From Cadophora sp. MPI-SDFR-AT-0126 (lineage: Eukaryota > Ascomycota > Leotiomycetes > Helotiales > Ploettnerulaceae): 64,000 bases of DNA. Shown here piece by piece: positions 32,382 through 45,129 of this stretch. A program made the translations under genes and the position numbers. Below the pieces are notes generated by a model, which worked only from the letters and a program-made list of their open reading frames with translations, ran no database searches and was not told the DNA's origin. Location of the stretch: assembly GCA_020747065.1 (NCBI GenBank), contig JAGMVK010000010.1, forward strand, positions 1,674,001 to 1,738,000. Reading direction: 5' to 3'. Numbering within the stretch: position 1 is the stretch's first letter; each line of letters starts with the position of its first letter.

Positions 32382-33316
32382 AGTGACTGGGGATATTAAA
32401 AGGAATACGAGTCAAGCTTCAAGTAAAACAAAAGCGAAGAAACCGAAACACAGGATGAAGATCAAGCAATAAGGGGGTCTAATATACATATCTCGCAGGT
32501 GACGAATGGCACTATGGAGCAATCAAGTGCTTTCCGAGGAGGCATGTCCAGGATATTGCTGCCGCGAGTCAACTTCGACTTCTATTTTGGTACCTGGCGA
32601 GCCTAGAACTCCGTTCCTCTCGATTCGGAGGTTTGCTAAGACAGATTGCGATGGAAAGGCTACAGGCTATTTGCCAAGGGAATAAAACGTGATTCATCCA
32701 TATTGCACAAACACTCACAGCTCGTACTTCCAAGCTCAAAAAACGTTCGCGAGAAAATAAATTGCGTCGGATATCATCCACATGGCATGTAGCCAAGAGA
32801 TGCGCCCGGGAAATATAGCCATAATTGGAAGAATCTGGGGTAACAGGCAATTATGCGAGGAGTTGTCATCAAGCTTAATGTGCCATGGCAGCGGGGAGGA
32901 TGATATGTTGGCATCATACGGTTAGACGACGGCAGGACGGGTTGACCGCGTGGACGGAGAAGGAAAGGAATGGGACGATTAGTAGGAAATGAAAGTTGTG
33001 ATGAGCGACCGTAGCTCTTGCATTCAAATCCGCACGCCGGGTCGTCAAGGAAGATTGTCTGCCCCAAATCGGAGCCCATTGCTCATAGGTACCGACGATG
33101 AACAAAAGCATTGAATTGTGTCCCGCCAAGGACTGTTCCCGGAATCTTGGTCTTGATACACGCCTGTTTGTAGAATTGACCACCCAGGCATCGCCGAGGA
33201 ATGAGATCTTGTGAGTGTACCGAGTCAAGGTCCAGGCGATATTATTTGCCTGATCCGCATGCTACCCCAAACACCTACGCCAGCTAGTATACATCCTTCC
33301 CAATCTTCCCAACCGT
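32382..33316. other. Intergenic
   Basis: No gene is recognisable in 935 bp. Overlapping minus-strand ORFs (32569-32850, 32774-33079, 32914-33228) look random. It contains the 5' region of the secreted-protein gene and the 3' end of Rpt1. Confidence 0.55.
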
Positions 33317-34983
33317 CTAGTTGTATTGCATATAAGTAGCAGTAGAATTGAACTTCAAGTTGCCCTTGATAACCTTGTCAACTGCACTCAGGAAGTCCTT
33401 CTCCGTGGCAACCTTGCGTCTGGCACGAATGGCGAACATGCCTGCTTCTGTGCATACACTCCTAAGTTCAGCACCAGTTGAGTTCGGGCAGAGACGCGAA
33501 ATCAACTCCCATCTGATGTCACGCTCGACGGACATACTCTTGGCGTGAATTCGAAGAATGTTTGCACGGCCGTCGAGATCTGGGAGGGAGAACTCGATCT
33601 TTCGATCGATACGTCCAGGTCTCATGAGTGCGGGATCCAGGGTCGATGGTCTGTTGGTGGCGAACATAACCTTGATATTTCCTCGGGCATCAAAACCGTC
33701 CAGTTGGGTAATGAGCTCCAGCATAGTTCTCTGGACCTCGTTATCGCCCCCTGCACCATCGTCCACACGTGCACCTCCGATGGCATCAATTTCGTCGAAG
33801 AAAATGATGCATGCCTTCTTCGTCCGAGCCATCTCGAAAAGCTCTCGGACCATCCTTGCACCCTCTCCAACATATTTCTGAACCAACTCACTTCCAATGA
33901 CTCTGATAAACGTGGCATCGGTTCTGTTGGCAACAGCTCTGGCGCAAAGGGTCTTCCCGGTTCCAGGAGGTCCGTAAAGCAGGGCACCCTTCGGTGGGTC
34001 GATACCAAGGTTAACGAAACGTTCTGGAGAAAGCAGTGGCATTTCGACAACTTCGCGAAGCTTCTCAACTTGCTCCTTGCAACCTCCAACATCTCCGTAT
34101 GTTACATCCGGCTTATCCTCGACCGTCATCATCGTAACACTGGCATCGATTTTCGGAGGGAGAGGTAATAGAATCTGGTACTTGTTTCGGTCGACGCTGT
34201 AATGCATAAGCTTTGACTTGACTCCCTTTCCCACCTGAAAAGCTTACCCAACTCTCATGCCCTCCTCGATATCTGTAGGACTGACTCGGTCTCCAAGGTT
34301 GACGACGAATTTAGCTATTTGCTTAACGTTGATGACATATTTGCTCTTCTCAGCGTCCTTGTCGTCCTGGATGATTTTCGTACATCTTGCGACTTGTAAG
34401 GGTTGCTCCTCGGACATTCGTTGTCTGTCTGCGGCCACATCCCAGAGGTGAGGTGGTGCCAATCCAGTATCAGATTCCTACGCCTTGTGAGCAGACGTCT
34501 GCCAAACATCCTGCCAGTCCTACCTTTACACCGATCTTCTCGTTCACGCTTGTTTGGCGCTCCTTGATCTGTTGTTCGAGTTTCTTGAGAGCTGCTCCAT
34601 ATGGTGCTGCACCGTAGGTCTTCAGTACTTGAATGTCCCTGCACAAGTCAGAAAATGATTTCGCTCTGGACAAGAGGCGTCCTACTCATCGGTGAGAGGT
34701 GTAATCTTCTTTTCTTCTATCTCATCGTCGGCGAACTGCATTGGTCAGCAATCGATTCTGAGGCTCTCAAGCTTCCGTATGGCTCACCTTCTTGGTATAT
34801 TTCTCCCACTGTGATCCTGTCGCTCTGCAGTCACATAAAAATCAGTAAATAGCCTTGCTCCGAGTAGCCAAAGTGCTAAGAATGGTATGGAACATTGGCA
34901 ACTTCAAGCACGCGCAACCGCGTTTCCGAGGAGGAAAGTGGTCGCAGATCTTTAGGGAAAAGAAAAAGTACTCACGAAGGCAT
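33317..34983 (-). CDS. RPT1: 26S proteasome regulatory ATPase subunit Rpt1 (subunit 7)
   Basis: Six exons (34976-34983, 34788-34824, 34686-34735, 34524-34638, 34248-34477, 33317-34196) give 439 residues. The 8-bp first exon encodes MP plus two bases. The N-terminus then reads [20 protein letters not shown], the Rpt1 pattern, followed by [14 protein letters not shown] and the OB-fold region [14 protein letters not shown] and [14 protein letters not shown]. The AAA+ core has Walker A GPPGTGKT (222-229), Walker [13 protein letters not shown] (about 276-287) and the second region of homology [20 protein letters not shown]. The C-terminus ends YMQYN. In the proteasome base ring Rpt1 pairs with Rpt2 and unfolds ubiquitylated substrates using ATP. 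It diverges from CCT4 across a 276-bp shared promoter. Introns are concentrated in the 5' quarter. Confidence 0.95.
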
Positions 34984-35259
34984 CTTGAATGTCCTGAGAG
35001 AGGTTCAGGAGATTTGTGATGGTAAAAGTGTTGTGGACGTTCGATTGTTGATGTTCCAGAGAAGGCGACAAGGCGGAAGCTCTTACGAACGACAACCCCG
35101 GCCATCTAAGCTAATCCGAGTCAGGCTAAGCGCTATTCAAAAGAAGTCGCCTTGAGGATTTGCAGGACAACGCGTTGGAGCGCGACGAACAGCTCAACAC
35201 CATATATCCATCGCAGGAACGCCTTTCTATTTCCTCAGATTCTTTCAGACAATCACAAG

Positions 35260-37137
35260 ATGGCGCTCTCACAATCTGCGGGAAATTCCACAAATGCGTC
35301 ATTCAAGGTATGACTGTCTGGAGCTCAAAAAGAATTTTTGACATAGCTAATGCCACACCAGGACAAGGAGAAGCCTATGGCAGTTCGAGCAGCAAATATT
35401 CTAGCTGCTAGAGGTATGTCATTTCCGTCTGGAGCTTCAGACCTGTTGTTTTGAGCTTCAAAGTTTGGTAGCTGACTGGGCACTTAGCTTTGAGTGATGC
35501 TGTACGAACGTCCCTGGGTCCTCGAGGAAGTAGGTTAATCGCCTAAAGCTTCAAATAAATGTACTGACAGCCAAAAATTGGATAAAATGATTCAGGATGG
35601 TCGTGGGCAAACAATAATCACAAATGACGGAAATACGATGTTGAAGAGCATGGCTGTTATGCACCCCTCCGCAAAGATGTTGGTAGACCTCTCAGCAGCA
35701 CAAGATGTCGAAGCCGGAGATGGAACAACCTCAGTTGTGGTCATTTGTGGAAGTTTATTAGGAGCCGCAGACAGATTACTTGGAAAGGGCATACATCCGT
35801 CAGTCATTGCAGAGTCCTTCCAGAGAGCAGCAGCAGCTGCAGTCCAGGTCCTCCACGATATGTCACATCCAGTATCTCTCACAGATACCTCGACCCTCCT
35901 ACAAGCCGCTACCACTTCTCTTTCCTCCAAGATCGTCTCACAACACTCAAATATCCTCGCTCCTATGGCTGTCAATGCCGTTACAAAAACTATCGACATC
36001 AAGACTGCTGATAACGTGGATTTGAGGAACATTCGGATACTGAAGAAGGTTGGAGGCACAATCGAAGATACCGAGATGGTAGAAGGATTAGTACTTGACC
36101 AACCGGTCCTCAAGAGCGGTGGTGGACCAGTGCGAATGGAGAAAGCCAAAATTGGACTTATCCAGTTTCAACTTTCGCCTCCCAAGCCAGATGTGAGCTT
36201 CAAACCATCTATATTCCTCACAAGCCGCTGACATATGTAGATGGAAAACCAAATTGTCGTAAATGACTATCGTCAGATGGACAAGATCCTGAAAGAAGAG
36301 CGAACATACCTGCTAAACATGGTTAAGAAGATCAAGAAGGCAAAGTGCAACGTTCTCTTCATTCAAAAATCCATCCTCCGCGACGCTGTCAACGACCTCT
36401 CTCTCCACTTCCTGGCTAAACTCAACATTCTTTGCATCAAGGACATTGAGCGTGACGAGGTCGAATTTATCTGCAAATCCACCGGCTGCAAGCCAATCGC
36501 TGATATCGACTCCTTCACTGAAGACAAGCTCGGCAGCGCCGATCTCATCGAGGAAGTCCAAAGCAGCGGATCCAGGATCGTCAAGGTCACAGGAACCAAG
36601 AGTGCAGGAAAGACCGTCAGCATCGTATGCAGAGGTGCCAACTCCCTTATCCTGGACGAGGCAGAGCGCAGTTTACACGATGCTCTTTGCGTCATCCGAT
36701 GCTTGGTCAAGAAGAAGGCTTTGATTGCTGGTGGTGGAGCTCCTGAGATTGAGATCGCTTCGCAACTCGCCAAGCAATCCCGTGCCCTCAAGGGTACCGA
36801 GGCTATCTGCTGGAAGGCATTTGCTGATGCCATGGAGGTTATCCCGACGACTCTTGCTGAGAACGCTGGTTTGAACAGTATCAAGGTCGTGACGGAGCTG
36901 AGATACAAGCATGAGAATGGAGAAAAGAATGCCGGTGTCAGTATCAAGAGTGGTGGAGTCAAGATTGATATTGCGGATGAGAACGTCCTACAACCATTGT
37001 TGGTGAGCACCAGTGCAGTAGAATTGGCTGCGGAAACGGTGAAGATGATTTTAAGGTATGCTCTCTATCATATGTCTTTCCTGAATCAAATACTGATGAC
37101 TTCACGCAGAATTGATGATATTGCCTTGTCAAGGTAA
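35260..37137 (+). CDS. CCT4: Chaperonin CCT/TRiC delta subunit
   Basis: Six exons (35260-35307, 35362-35413, 35488-35533, 35571-36192, 36241-37055, 37110-37137) give 536 residues of a group II chaperonin. [28 protein letters not shown] and DKMIQ are followed by [11 protein letters not shown] and the ATPase loop [49 protein letters not shown] sequence and [11 protein letters not shown] are delta-type signatures. The ring folds actin and tubulin in the cytosol. The third splice junction is odd. Family members read GPRG directly into MDKM, but here the only in-frame join uses a GTTAAT donor and a 37-bp intron and inserts SSQK with Leu for Met. The true junction may differ. The alpha-tubulin gene follows 574 bp downstream on the same strand. 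Confidence 0.92.
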
Positions 37138-37711
37138 AGAGGAAGGATCGAAATGGCTCATGATGATTGTAGAATACTTAATGTAGCAATATGAAGGGTC
37201 ATCGAAGTCTAACGCAGGTGATTCTGTCCATTAAAGCATTGAAAGCGATTACACCAATGGGATCAAGACAGCAATATCTAACTCACAACTGCCTCCACCT
37301 ACAGCAACTTCCCTGAACGCGACAACAACAACACGCCCTCGTTAACCCGCCAGACGGTATCTCCAAACAAATGGCCATACCACACGTGATGTCAACAAAC
37401 CTCTCAAACACACCATCCACATCTCTCGCGGGCTCAGGGGTCAACCAGACCTTCATGCACAGCACCGCACACCGCCTTCTCCCGCCCAATCACCGTGCCG
37501 CGTCTCCCCCATCCGCCCCTCCACCTGCATTAACCATGAAATCCCCCCCACCAACCAACGCCGAACATCTGAAGCACCTTTCAAAACCACTTCCCTCCTT
37601 TCATCTGAAGTGCGAACCTGTTGATATACACGTACATACAAAACAAAACAGTGATATACAACTTGACTACGCGAGAACTTAAAATTTGAAGAGAAGAGAA
37701 GCGAAGTCAAG
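37138..37711. other. Intergenic, alpha-tubulin promoter
   Basis: The 574-bp gap between CCT4 and alpha-tubulin is C/A-rich, and ORFs at 37371-37682 and 37453-37710 on opposite strands are not supported by motifs. It probably contains the tubulin promoter and 5' UTR. A GAAGAGAAGAGAAGCGAAG purine run ends just before the ATG. Confidence 0.55.
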
Positions 37712-39874
37712 ATGACGAGAGGCGAGGTACGTGATGTTTATTTACTTGCTGGCTAGCTTGAACGAGTGGGTACTGCCGCAGAGGGGCATTCGTGTCTGTT
37801 ATGCTGTGCTGTGTTGTGGAAGGGCGGTCGCGCGCCTAGTTCGTGAGATAGGGGAATACTACAGAGGAGAGCACAGAATATTTGGAAGCTGTGCTGTGTG
37901 ATGTTGGACGAATGTGTAAAAGCTTCTCAACAAGAAAACAAGACTGATCACTGCACCACAGATTCTCCACTTGCATATCGGGCAAGCTGGTACACAGTTG
38001 GGAAATAGCGCTTGGGAACTGTACGTCCTGTCTTGTCTCCCCTCACCCAAGTCCGAATCACAATCAGAAGCGCATCTATACCGACAAACCAGATCAACTA
38101 CAACAAAACCAAAATAATCAAAATTAAATTGTCCAGCTAACATCCCCTCCCCAGCTACCTCCTCGAGCACGGCCTCAACAAAGACGGACGTCCCGACCCC
38201 GCCGCCAAAGCCCTCCACGACTCCGGCGAACTCGACACCGTCTTCACCGAAACAGGCAATGGCAAATACGTGCCTCGCTCCATCTTCGTCGACCTGGATC
38301 CCAGCCCTATCGATGAGATCCGCACTGGCGACTACAGACAGCTGTTCCATCCTGAATTGTTGATCAGTGGGAAGGAGGACGCGGCGAACAATTATGCGAG
38401 AGGGCATTATACTATTGGCAAGGAATTGCTTGAGGGAACGCTGGATAAGATTCGGAGGGTCTTGGTGGGTTGAGCTTTCTCTTTCTCTTGGTTCCATTTG
38501 GCATTTTCAAGGGGAAAGACTGGTATTGAGATTCAATGTGTCTTGAAAAGGACGAGATAATGTTTACTCGGAAGCAAAAGTTGCTAGTACTGACATCCAG
38601 CTAACTTCCATGCCAGGACAACTGCTCCTCCCTCCAAGGCTTCCTAATCTTCCACTCCTTCGGCGGTGGAACCGGTTCCGGCTTCGGCTCCCTCCTCCTC
38701 GAGCGCCTCTCCACCGACTACGGCAAGAAATGCAAACTCGAATTCGCCGTCTACCCTGCCCCCCGCGTCTCCACCGCCGTCGTAGAACCCTACAACGCCG
38801 TCCTCTCCACGCACTCCACCATCGAGAACAGCGACTGCACCTTCCTCGTCGACAACGAAGCCGTCTACGACATCTGTCGCCGCAACCTGAACATCGAGCG
38901 CCCTTCCTTCGAGCACCTGAACCGTCTGATTGCGCAGGTTGTGAGCAGCATTACGAGTTCGTTGAGGTTTGATGGTGCGTTGAACGTTGATTTGAATGAG
39001 TTCCAGACGAACCTGGTGCCGTACCCGCGCATTCATTATCCGTTGATTAGTTATGCGCCGGTTATCAGTGCCGAGAGGAGTAGTCATGAGAGTTTCAAGA
39101 CACAGGAGCTGACGCTGCAGTATGTTTGCTTTCTTTTCTTACTCATTTCCCCTCCCAAATCTTCAGATCCAACCTCAAGCATCGGATTTCACATGCCGAA
39201 GCTCGACACCCGGATTTTGTCTCACTTCTTCCTCACTCCCTCTCCTATCCTCCTCGCTTAGAGTACCGAGACCGAGACCGAGCACAACAACAACATCCCC
39301 TTCCATCTCCTCCATTCCCTCCCTCACAGCAAGAAAAAGAAAAGAAAAAAAGAAAAGGCACAAGCTAACCTCCCCTCCCTCCTCCCACAGATGTTTCGAA
39401 CCCAACAACCAAATGGTAGTCTGCGACCCGCGCAACGGAAAATACATGGCCGTCGCCCTCCTCTACCGCGGCGACGTCGTGCCCCGCGACTGCACCGCCG
39501 CCATCGCCTCCCTCAAAGCCAAGAACTCCTTCAACCTCGTCGAATGGTGCCCGACCGGCTTCAAACTCGGCATCAACTACCAAAAGCCCGTCAGCGTGCC
39601 GTCCACGTCCCCCAACGACGGCGCCCTCGCCTCCGTCGACCGCAGCGTCAGCATGCTGAGCAACACGACGGCCATCGCAGAGGCGTGGTCGCGCCTCGAT
39701 CATAAGTTTGACCTCATGTATAGTAAGCGTGCTTTCGTGCATTGGTATGTTGGAGAGGGCATGGAGGAGGGAGAGTTTAGTGAGGCGAGGGAGGATTTGG
39801 CGGCGCTGGAGAAGGATTATGAGGAGGTGGCAGCGGATAGCTTTGAGCCTGGTGAGGGTGAAGAGGAGTATTAG
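37712..39874 (+). CDS. TUB1: Alpha-tubulin
   Basis: Five exons (37712-37726, 37962-38020, 38155-38464, 38617-39119, 39391-39874) encode 456 residues, the usual fungal length. The tiny first exon encodes MTRGE and the second [20 protein letters not shown], an arrangement common in ascomycete alpha-tubulins. The nucleotide-binding signature [10 protein letters not shown] and the loop [20 protein letters not shown] are intact. [19 protein letters not shown] and [19 protein letters not shown] identify tubulin, and [11 protein letters not shown] and [14 protein letters not shown] the alpha class. The tail is acidic and ends EEEY, so it keeps the terminal Tyr. It polymerises with beta-tubulin into microtubules. 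Introns are 235, 134, 152 and 271 bp, longer than neighbours. Small departures such as THR in place of the more usual VQ after QAG are visible in HIGQAGTQ. Some fungi have two alpha-tubulin genes, and which one this is cannot be told. Confidence 0.96.
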
Positions 39875-40908
39875 AGGAATGGTCAGGGGTGGAAGAGGAG
39901 TCCTGGTGGCTGGTTGGATGAATGGATATGGATGTGAATTCGCGTTTGGATTTGCGGTTGCACTGACTGCCATTTGGGGAGCGTTGGACAGGCAGAAGGT
40001 TTCGAGCACGTAACGAAGAATGGATTAAACGAATGATGAAATAGCTGGCGATGAATGAATAAATGTCTTGTTTTGCTTTAGCGAGTAGTGGCTATCTCAT
40101 ACCTCACCTCGTTACTCTCTGATAGAAATTCTGAGGCGGCATTCTATTCGCATCTCGTCGCATCGTATCAGATACGTACTTTTAATTCTCGCCTTCTACC
40201 ACAAAAACAACGACGGAAGACATCTATCTATCTGTTTCATCTATCTCCACACCGATCCGCAAAAATTCGACTTGTCAAATTACTTTCGTTCGCTTCTTAC
40301 TACAAGGAACCTGTCAAACCCTGCTTTCAAGTCCAGATTCAAGTTCCCTTCAAAGATTCAAGATTCAAACAGAAACTCTCTCTCTCTCTCTACAAAAAAA
40401 GAAAAGGGGGGAGGAGGGGGGGAGAAAGAACACGACAGACAACCAGAAGAAAAGTCAAGTCCCAGAATCAACATGATACAAAAGTCAAGTAAGACTAAAA
40501 CCCAAAATCGAATTTACACGGAATTGCATCATTACTGTGCTGAGATTTTCGGAAGCGAATTTACATAATAAGTCATGTTTACTAATCAAGTCTATGTTCA
40601 ATTCTTCTCTCGCGCGAGCACACGTTGTCATTGTAGAGATTACTGCAATAAGTCCAGGATATGGCTCAAGTCAATGTTATAGCGGATAAAGCAGGTGGGT
40701 CATGGGCAAAGTCATTGATATTGCAATGTATGCTATGGTACAAGTGTCGGGAATGGTCATCAGAGACCCACGAACCTAAAATCATTTGCTGCTAGAGCCT
40801 TGCAATGTGCACCAACGCCAGTATGACTTTTTAGAAAGCGTTCAACAAACCTCAACCCCTATCGCACTCGTCTCTTCCATATCCGGTCGTCGATATCATA
40901 TCCCATTT
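39875..40908. other. Intergenic between convergent genes
   Basis: One kilobase separates the tubulin and ARS2 stop codons. I see no supported gene. The 134-codon ORF at 40088-40492 is low-complexity. A (CT)n run at 40378-40392 followed by an A/G-only tract to about 40440 is a notable strand-asymmetric repeat. Confidence 0.55.
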
Positions 40909-43821
40909 TCAGTAATTTAACTCTCCAGATCCACTTCCAGCAACGGCGTCAAGATCCTCATACGATTTGAGACTTCTCCCTTGGACTGCCTCTCGAGGTC
41001 CGACTGCAGCACCTCCAGCGGCTCCATCACCCCACCTTCCTCCACCAGTCATACCACCACGACGTGCGCCTGGTGGAGGACTGAGTCTACCATTATTATC
41101 TCTAGGATCTCTAGGGCGACGATCATAGGGTCCAGTGCGAGCGTTGGCCTGATATGGTCTGCCTCCGCGTCTGATAGGTCCAACACCACGATTATCACCT
41201 GCACCATTCCAGTTTCCGCCAGTTGGCATATTTGCAGGGAAGAAAGGAGAGAAGCCTGGTTGGCCGAATCCAGGCATGGGTGGCATACCGCCAGCCATTC
41301 CGAAGTTTTGAAGATTGAAGCCTCTGGGTGTACCTGCTGGCATGTGACCATTGGCAGGAGGGAAATGTCCATTGCTATTGGCATCCGATCTTGAAGGTGC
41401 GATATGAGCGGGATCGCTAACATAGGTATTGATGAGATCAAACTAGACATGTTTAGCAGGGCCTTTAGTCCATGGCGAGGCGAACTTACATCTTTCCTTA
41501 AGCCCTCGAGCCATTCCGGATGACGCTTCTCAACATGCTTCTTCCAGAAGTGCTCTTCCTTGAACAGCTTGGTACACTCCGGGACTCGGCATCTGAATTT
41601 ATGCTCATCCTCTTGCTTCACAAACTTCACAAGTTCGTCCTTCAAGGCTTCCTCAGTTGGCTTTCCACCTAACTTGCGTACATCAATAGATTCGGGTTCC
41701 AGAATCTGCATGAGTTTCTCTTCGAAAGTCTTGACCCAGTTGAAAGCACGCTGCAATTGCTGTTCTGCCTTGGAAGCAGTACTGTTCCGATTGAACTTTC
41801 GATCATCGGTCGGAGAGTTGGGATTGTCCAGATCCTCAGTCATATCCGTCCCAGTTCGCTTCTTCAATTGGAATGGCTCACCCAACGCACTTGCTCTCGC
41901 AGCGGCCTTTCCAGCAGTGCTGAGAGTGTTTCGTGGCCGTCGAAGATGGCCGCCAGGGCATTTTCGAGTGAGTTCATGGATCGAGTCGCTCTCGAAGACG
42001 CAGAAGAAGCAGAAGTTGAAGACACGGCGAAGATACTCAACCATGAGGTCGAGCTGCTTCTTCTTGACCAAGAGATCCTCGTCATCAACTTCATCATCGA
42101 ATGCACCCTCTTCTTCCTCTTCCTCTTCTTCCTCGCCCTCCTCACCCTCATCCATAGCTTCATCGAGACCAATAGTATCACGAGATTTCTTGATCTTCTT
42201 GACAACGGGAGCAGTTACTGGTGGTAAGAGGCGGCCTTGGTTTTTCAGATCCTCTACACGCTCTTCGATCTTCAGAACAGCATTAAAGTCGGATCCGAAG
42301 TCTTCCTCATACTTCTGAACCAATCTCTGGGCGAGTTCTAGATCCTTTTCAATACGCTCGGGAGCCGAGAACAGATCCCAGAGAGCCTTCTTTCGTGGCA
42401 TACTGGGCGGAACATGTACACCAACGTGACAAGTAAAGTCGCCTCGAACCTCGTCTTTGACAACCTTGCCATTGATAGCCTCCAGAGCCTTCTCGGCTGT
42501 TGATTGCGGAACCGGAGAAATTTTGATGTCACCATCTTCATCCTCGTCCTTGAGATCAGGTCGATCAACGATCGGTGCAGTCTCAGGTGCCGGGTGAAGC
42601 ATGACCCAACCAATTCGGTGGTAACGTTTGCTGGGGTTAGGATCACTCAAGCTCAACCACTTGAAGCCGCCTTCATCTTCTCCTAGATGCTCTTTGCAGA
42701 AGTTTTCCAAGTGTTGACGGCTGACATTGGGAGCGAGTGTCTTGATCAGAAGAGTGGGCTGGAAAGCGTTCTCGTCTCTGATATCACTTCCACGAGATGG
42801 GACAAGATCACCAACACCAAGAACCTCGTTGGCTGCTGTTGTCTCTCCCTCTTCCTTTTCGACTACACCTCCAGCACCGTTGCTTTCGCTCTTGGGAATT
42901 CCTTCTAATGAATACTCGTCGAAAGTGCCTGATTCTAGATCTTGCTCCCACTGACTGTAGTTTCCACGTCGAAACTCGTTGAGCTGTGTTCGTAGACCGT
43001 CCCTAACCTCAGGATAATATCGCTCCTGGAACCATTGCTCATTTTTGTGTTCTGTGACGAATTGTCTCGCCATCTTGGCTTGAAGCTCTTCCTTGTATGC
43101 ATCATACGCAACTTGAATTCGGGCCTTCTCCTTCTCACGGTCTTCTTGGCTGTCTCGTGGACGCAATGGATCCGCACGCTTGCCAGTTCTTGCGCGCTCT
43201 TTCTCCTCCTTGATCTTCTCATTCGTGCGCCACCATTCTCCAAAGTATGAAAAGCCAACTTGAAAAGCTAGCGATGCTGGATCAGCTAGTGGATTAATGG
43301 TAATGGGTGGAGGGCCCGAATCTTGACCGGGGATGTAGCGGTCGATGTTGACAGGAGCTGGTGAAACCCGACGGCCATCACGATCTCGGTCACGTCTGCC
43401 ATAATCCTCTCGTCCTCGGTTCGAAGGCTCATATCGATCGACAGCAACTGGTGAACGACTCCGGTCTCGAGGTCGGCGGCTTCGATCAACACCTGAAAGA
43501 TGACGAGTGTAAGTATATGCATCAACTGAGCCATAGCCGGCGGAACTTTTAAAATGAATAAAGAGATTGGACAATAGCATGCGAGTTGCCGTTCCCAGCC
43601 ATGTAGCTGCATGTAACGAATCACAACGAATGTTGTAGGACAGGAGTACAATTCTCGAGAATTGACATACCAGGAGATCTGCCACGATAGAAAGTATCCG
43701 TACGAGAATTGTCCGGCCGATCACTTGCTCTGTAATTATCATCACGACCACTAGCCCATGGCGTACGCTCCGTAGGGGATCGTGCCGACAGCGGCTCTCT
43801 GTAGCTCTGATATGAATCCAT
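40909..43821 (-). CDS. ARS2/SERRATE-type C2H2 zinc-finger RNA-processing protein
   Basis: Three exons (43671-43821, 41490-43492, 40909-41442) with introns of 178 and 47 bp encode 895 residues. An RS/RD-rich N-terminus (SRRPRDRSRSP, REDYGRRDRDRDGRR) leads to the SERRATE/ARS2 N-terminal domain (VGFSYFGEWWRTNEK, RIQVAYDAYKEELQAKM, EHKNEQWFQERYYP). An RRM-like segment (FQPTLLIKTLAPNVSRQHLE, YHRIGWVMLHP), an acidic tract of more than ten Glu, and a C2H2 finger at Cys685, Cys690, His703 and His708 follow. The C-terminus is Gly/Arg/Pro-rich. ARS2 (Pir2 in fission yeast) binds the nuclear cap-binding complex and directs transcripts to processing or decay and to heterochromatin silencing. I chose ATG 43821 (MDSYQSYRE); an in-frame upstream extension to about 43935 lacks an ATG and may be 5' UTR or an unseen exon. 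Confidence 0.9.
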
Positions 43822-45129
43822 CGTCTCGTCTGTTCGATTTCGAGAGACGACGCTGACTTGGTATCGAGGTGGTGGGACAGCAGGGGTTCTTCTAGGAGGC
43901 TCGTTTGGGGGTCGCGTTTGCTGATTGTCAAGTGACACCTGGTGCTTGTCGGAACGAGGGTGCTATCACGAAGCTGAAGCTGCTGCTGCTGTTTGATGCC
44001 ATGATTGCTGTCAGAGGAGTGTTCAAAAAAGTATAAGAGGCTTGGGGTGGGGGCGTGCGTGCGTGAGCTTCTGAGGGAGCAAAGTAGAATAGAACGAAGT
44101 GGGACAACGGAGACAAGAATGAGGTAGAAAGAAGGGATTCGGCGCCTATTGATGGCGGACGGACGATGACACTGTCTGATCGAAACGAGCTGATCTCTTG
44201 TAGTAGTATAGCAGAAGAATAGAGTAGAAGGTAGGGTGGGTAAATAATGAAGGGCAGTGTGCGGTTGAAGATACGATGATGCGCAGCGGATAGGGTATTG
44301 TATTTAAAAAAGAAGGATGGACGAACAGGATTGAGTATGTGCTAACTCTTGGTGAGAAGAGCAGAGAAGAGCGATCCGCACCCCCAGCAGAGTTGAGGTT
44401 GGGGATTGGGATTGGAGAGGTATGAAGAGCAGGAGGAGGAGGATGGGAATGTGAGGTCGGAGCTGAAGGCCTCCGCGACATGGAGCCCGTGCTTTCGAAC
44501 TTGGGCGGTTGGCTGGGGCAGGGCACAGTCGGGGCGTGAAGCTTGACGCCAAAGGGAAAGGACTGAACACAAGTGGGGGAAAGGTCGGTTTTTCAGCTAC
44601 CTTATTGGTTGGCTGCCTAGCCGACACATGGTTTGAGGGATTCCGCTTCATACGGAGGAACTACGAAGCAGACAGTCACGAGCTGACAGGGATCTGCCAT
44701 TGAACCAAGCAAGGCAGCTTCAGGTACGATTACGTTCAGGTGGAACATGAGAGGAGAGGTCGATGGCCTGATCCACCAGAGCTCGCTCTACTTCCCTTCC
44801 TCATAACTTACTTCTATCTCCTCCTTCTTCCAGGACTTACAGTCCAAAACACCCTCAACATTAATTGAAAAGTAAGTACTTGATATCTTCCAATTGTATG
44901 TTCCTGATTCCCCTTTCTGGATCTTTTGTAACCTTGAAGAATGCAAATCGACGTCATCGCCCGAGGAGGGGAAGCTTGCTCTCAACATGCAACGCAAGCC
45001 AACCTTAGATCATGCTTAAAACAACCTCATGCCCTCAGCCCACCGACTTCCTTCCTCTCTTTTCTTCAACTTTATATCAACTTAAAGTTGAACCTCATAA
45101 CTAAACATCACAACAATAGGATTGCAATA
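43822..45129. other. Intergenic, divergent promoters of ARS2 and TspO genes
   Basis: This 1.3-kb gap has no supported gene. Minus-strand ORFs at 44146-44526 and 44304-44651 are Ser/Pro-rich and overlap in two frames. A CAG-type triplet run (about 43975-43993) lies just upstream of the ARS2 start, and a short ORF from ATG 44941 overlaps the TspO leader. Confidence 0.55.

Noticed and set aside
33545..34168. 207-codon plus ORF across Rpt1
   Set aside because: Antisense shadow of the conserved AAA+ exon.
40088..40492. 134-codon plus ORF downstream of alpha-tubulin
   Set aside because: Low-complexity, ending in a CT/AG tract, no motif; probably UTR or chance.
41049..43931. One continuous 960-codon minus ORF as the full ARS2 gene
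   Set aside because: Its two ends read through introns. The first 130 codons and the last 145 do not resemble the family, whereas spliced ends give an RS-rich start and a Gly/Arg-rich end.
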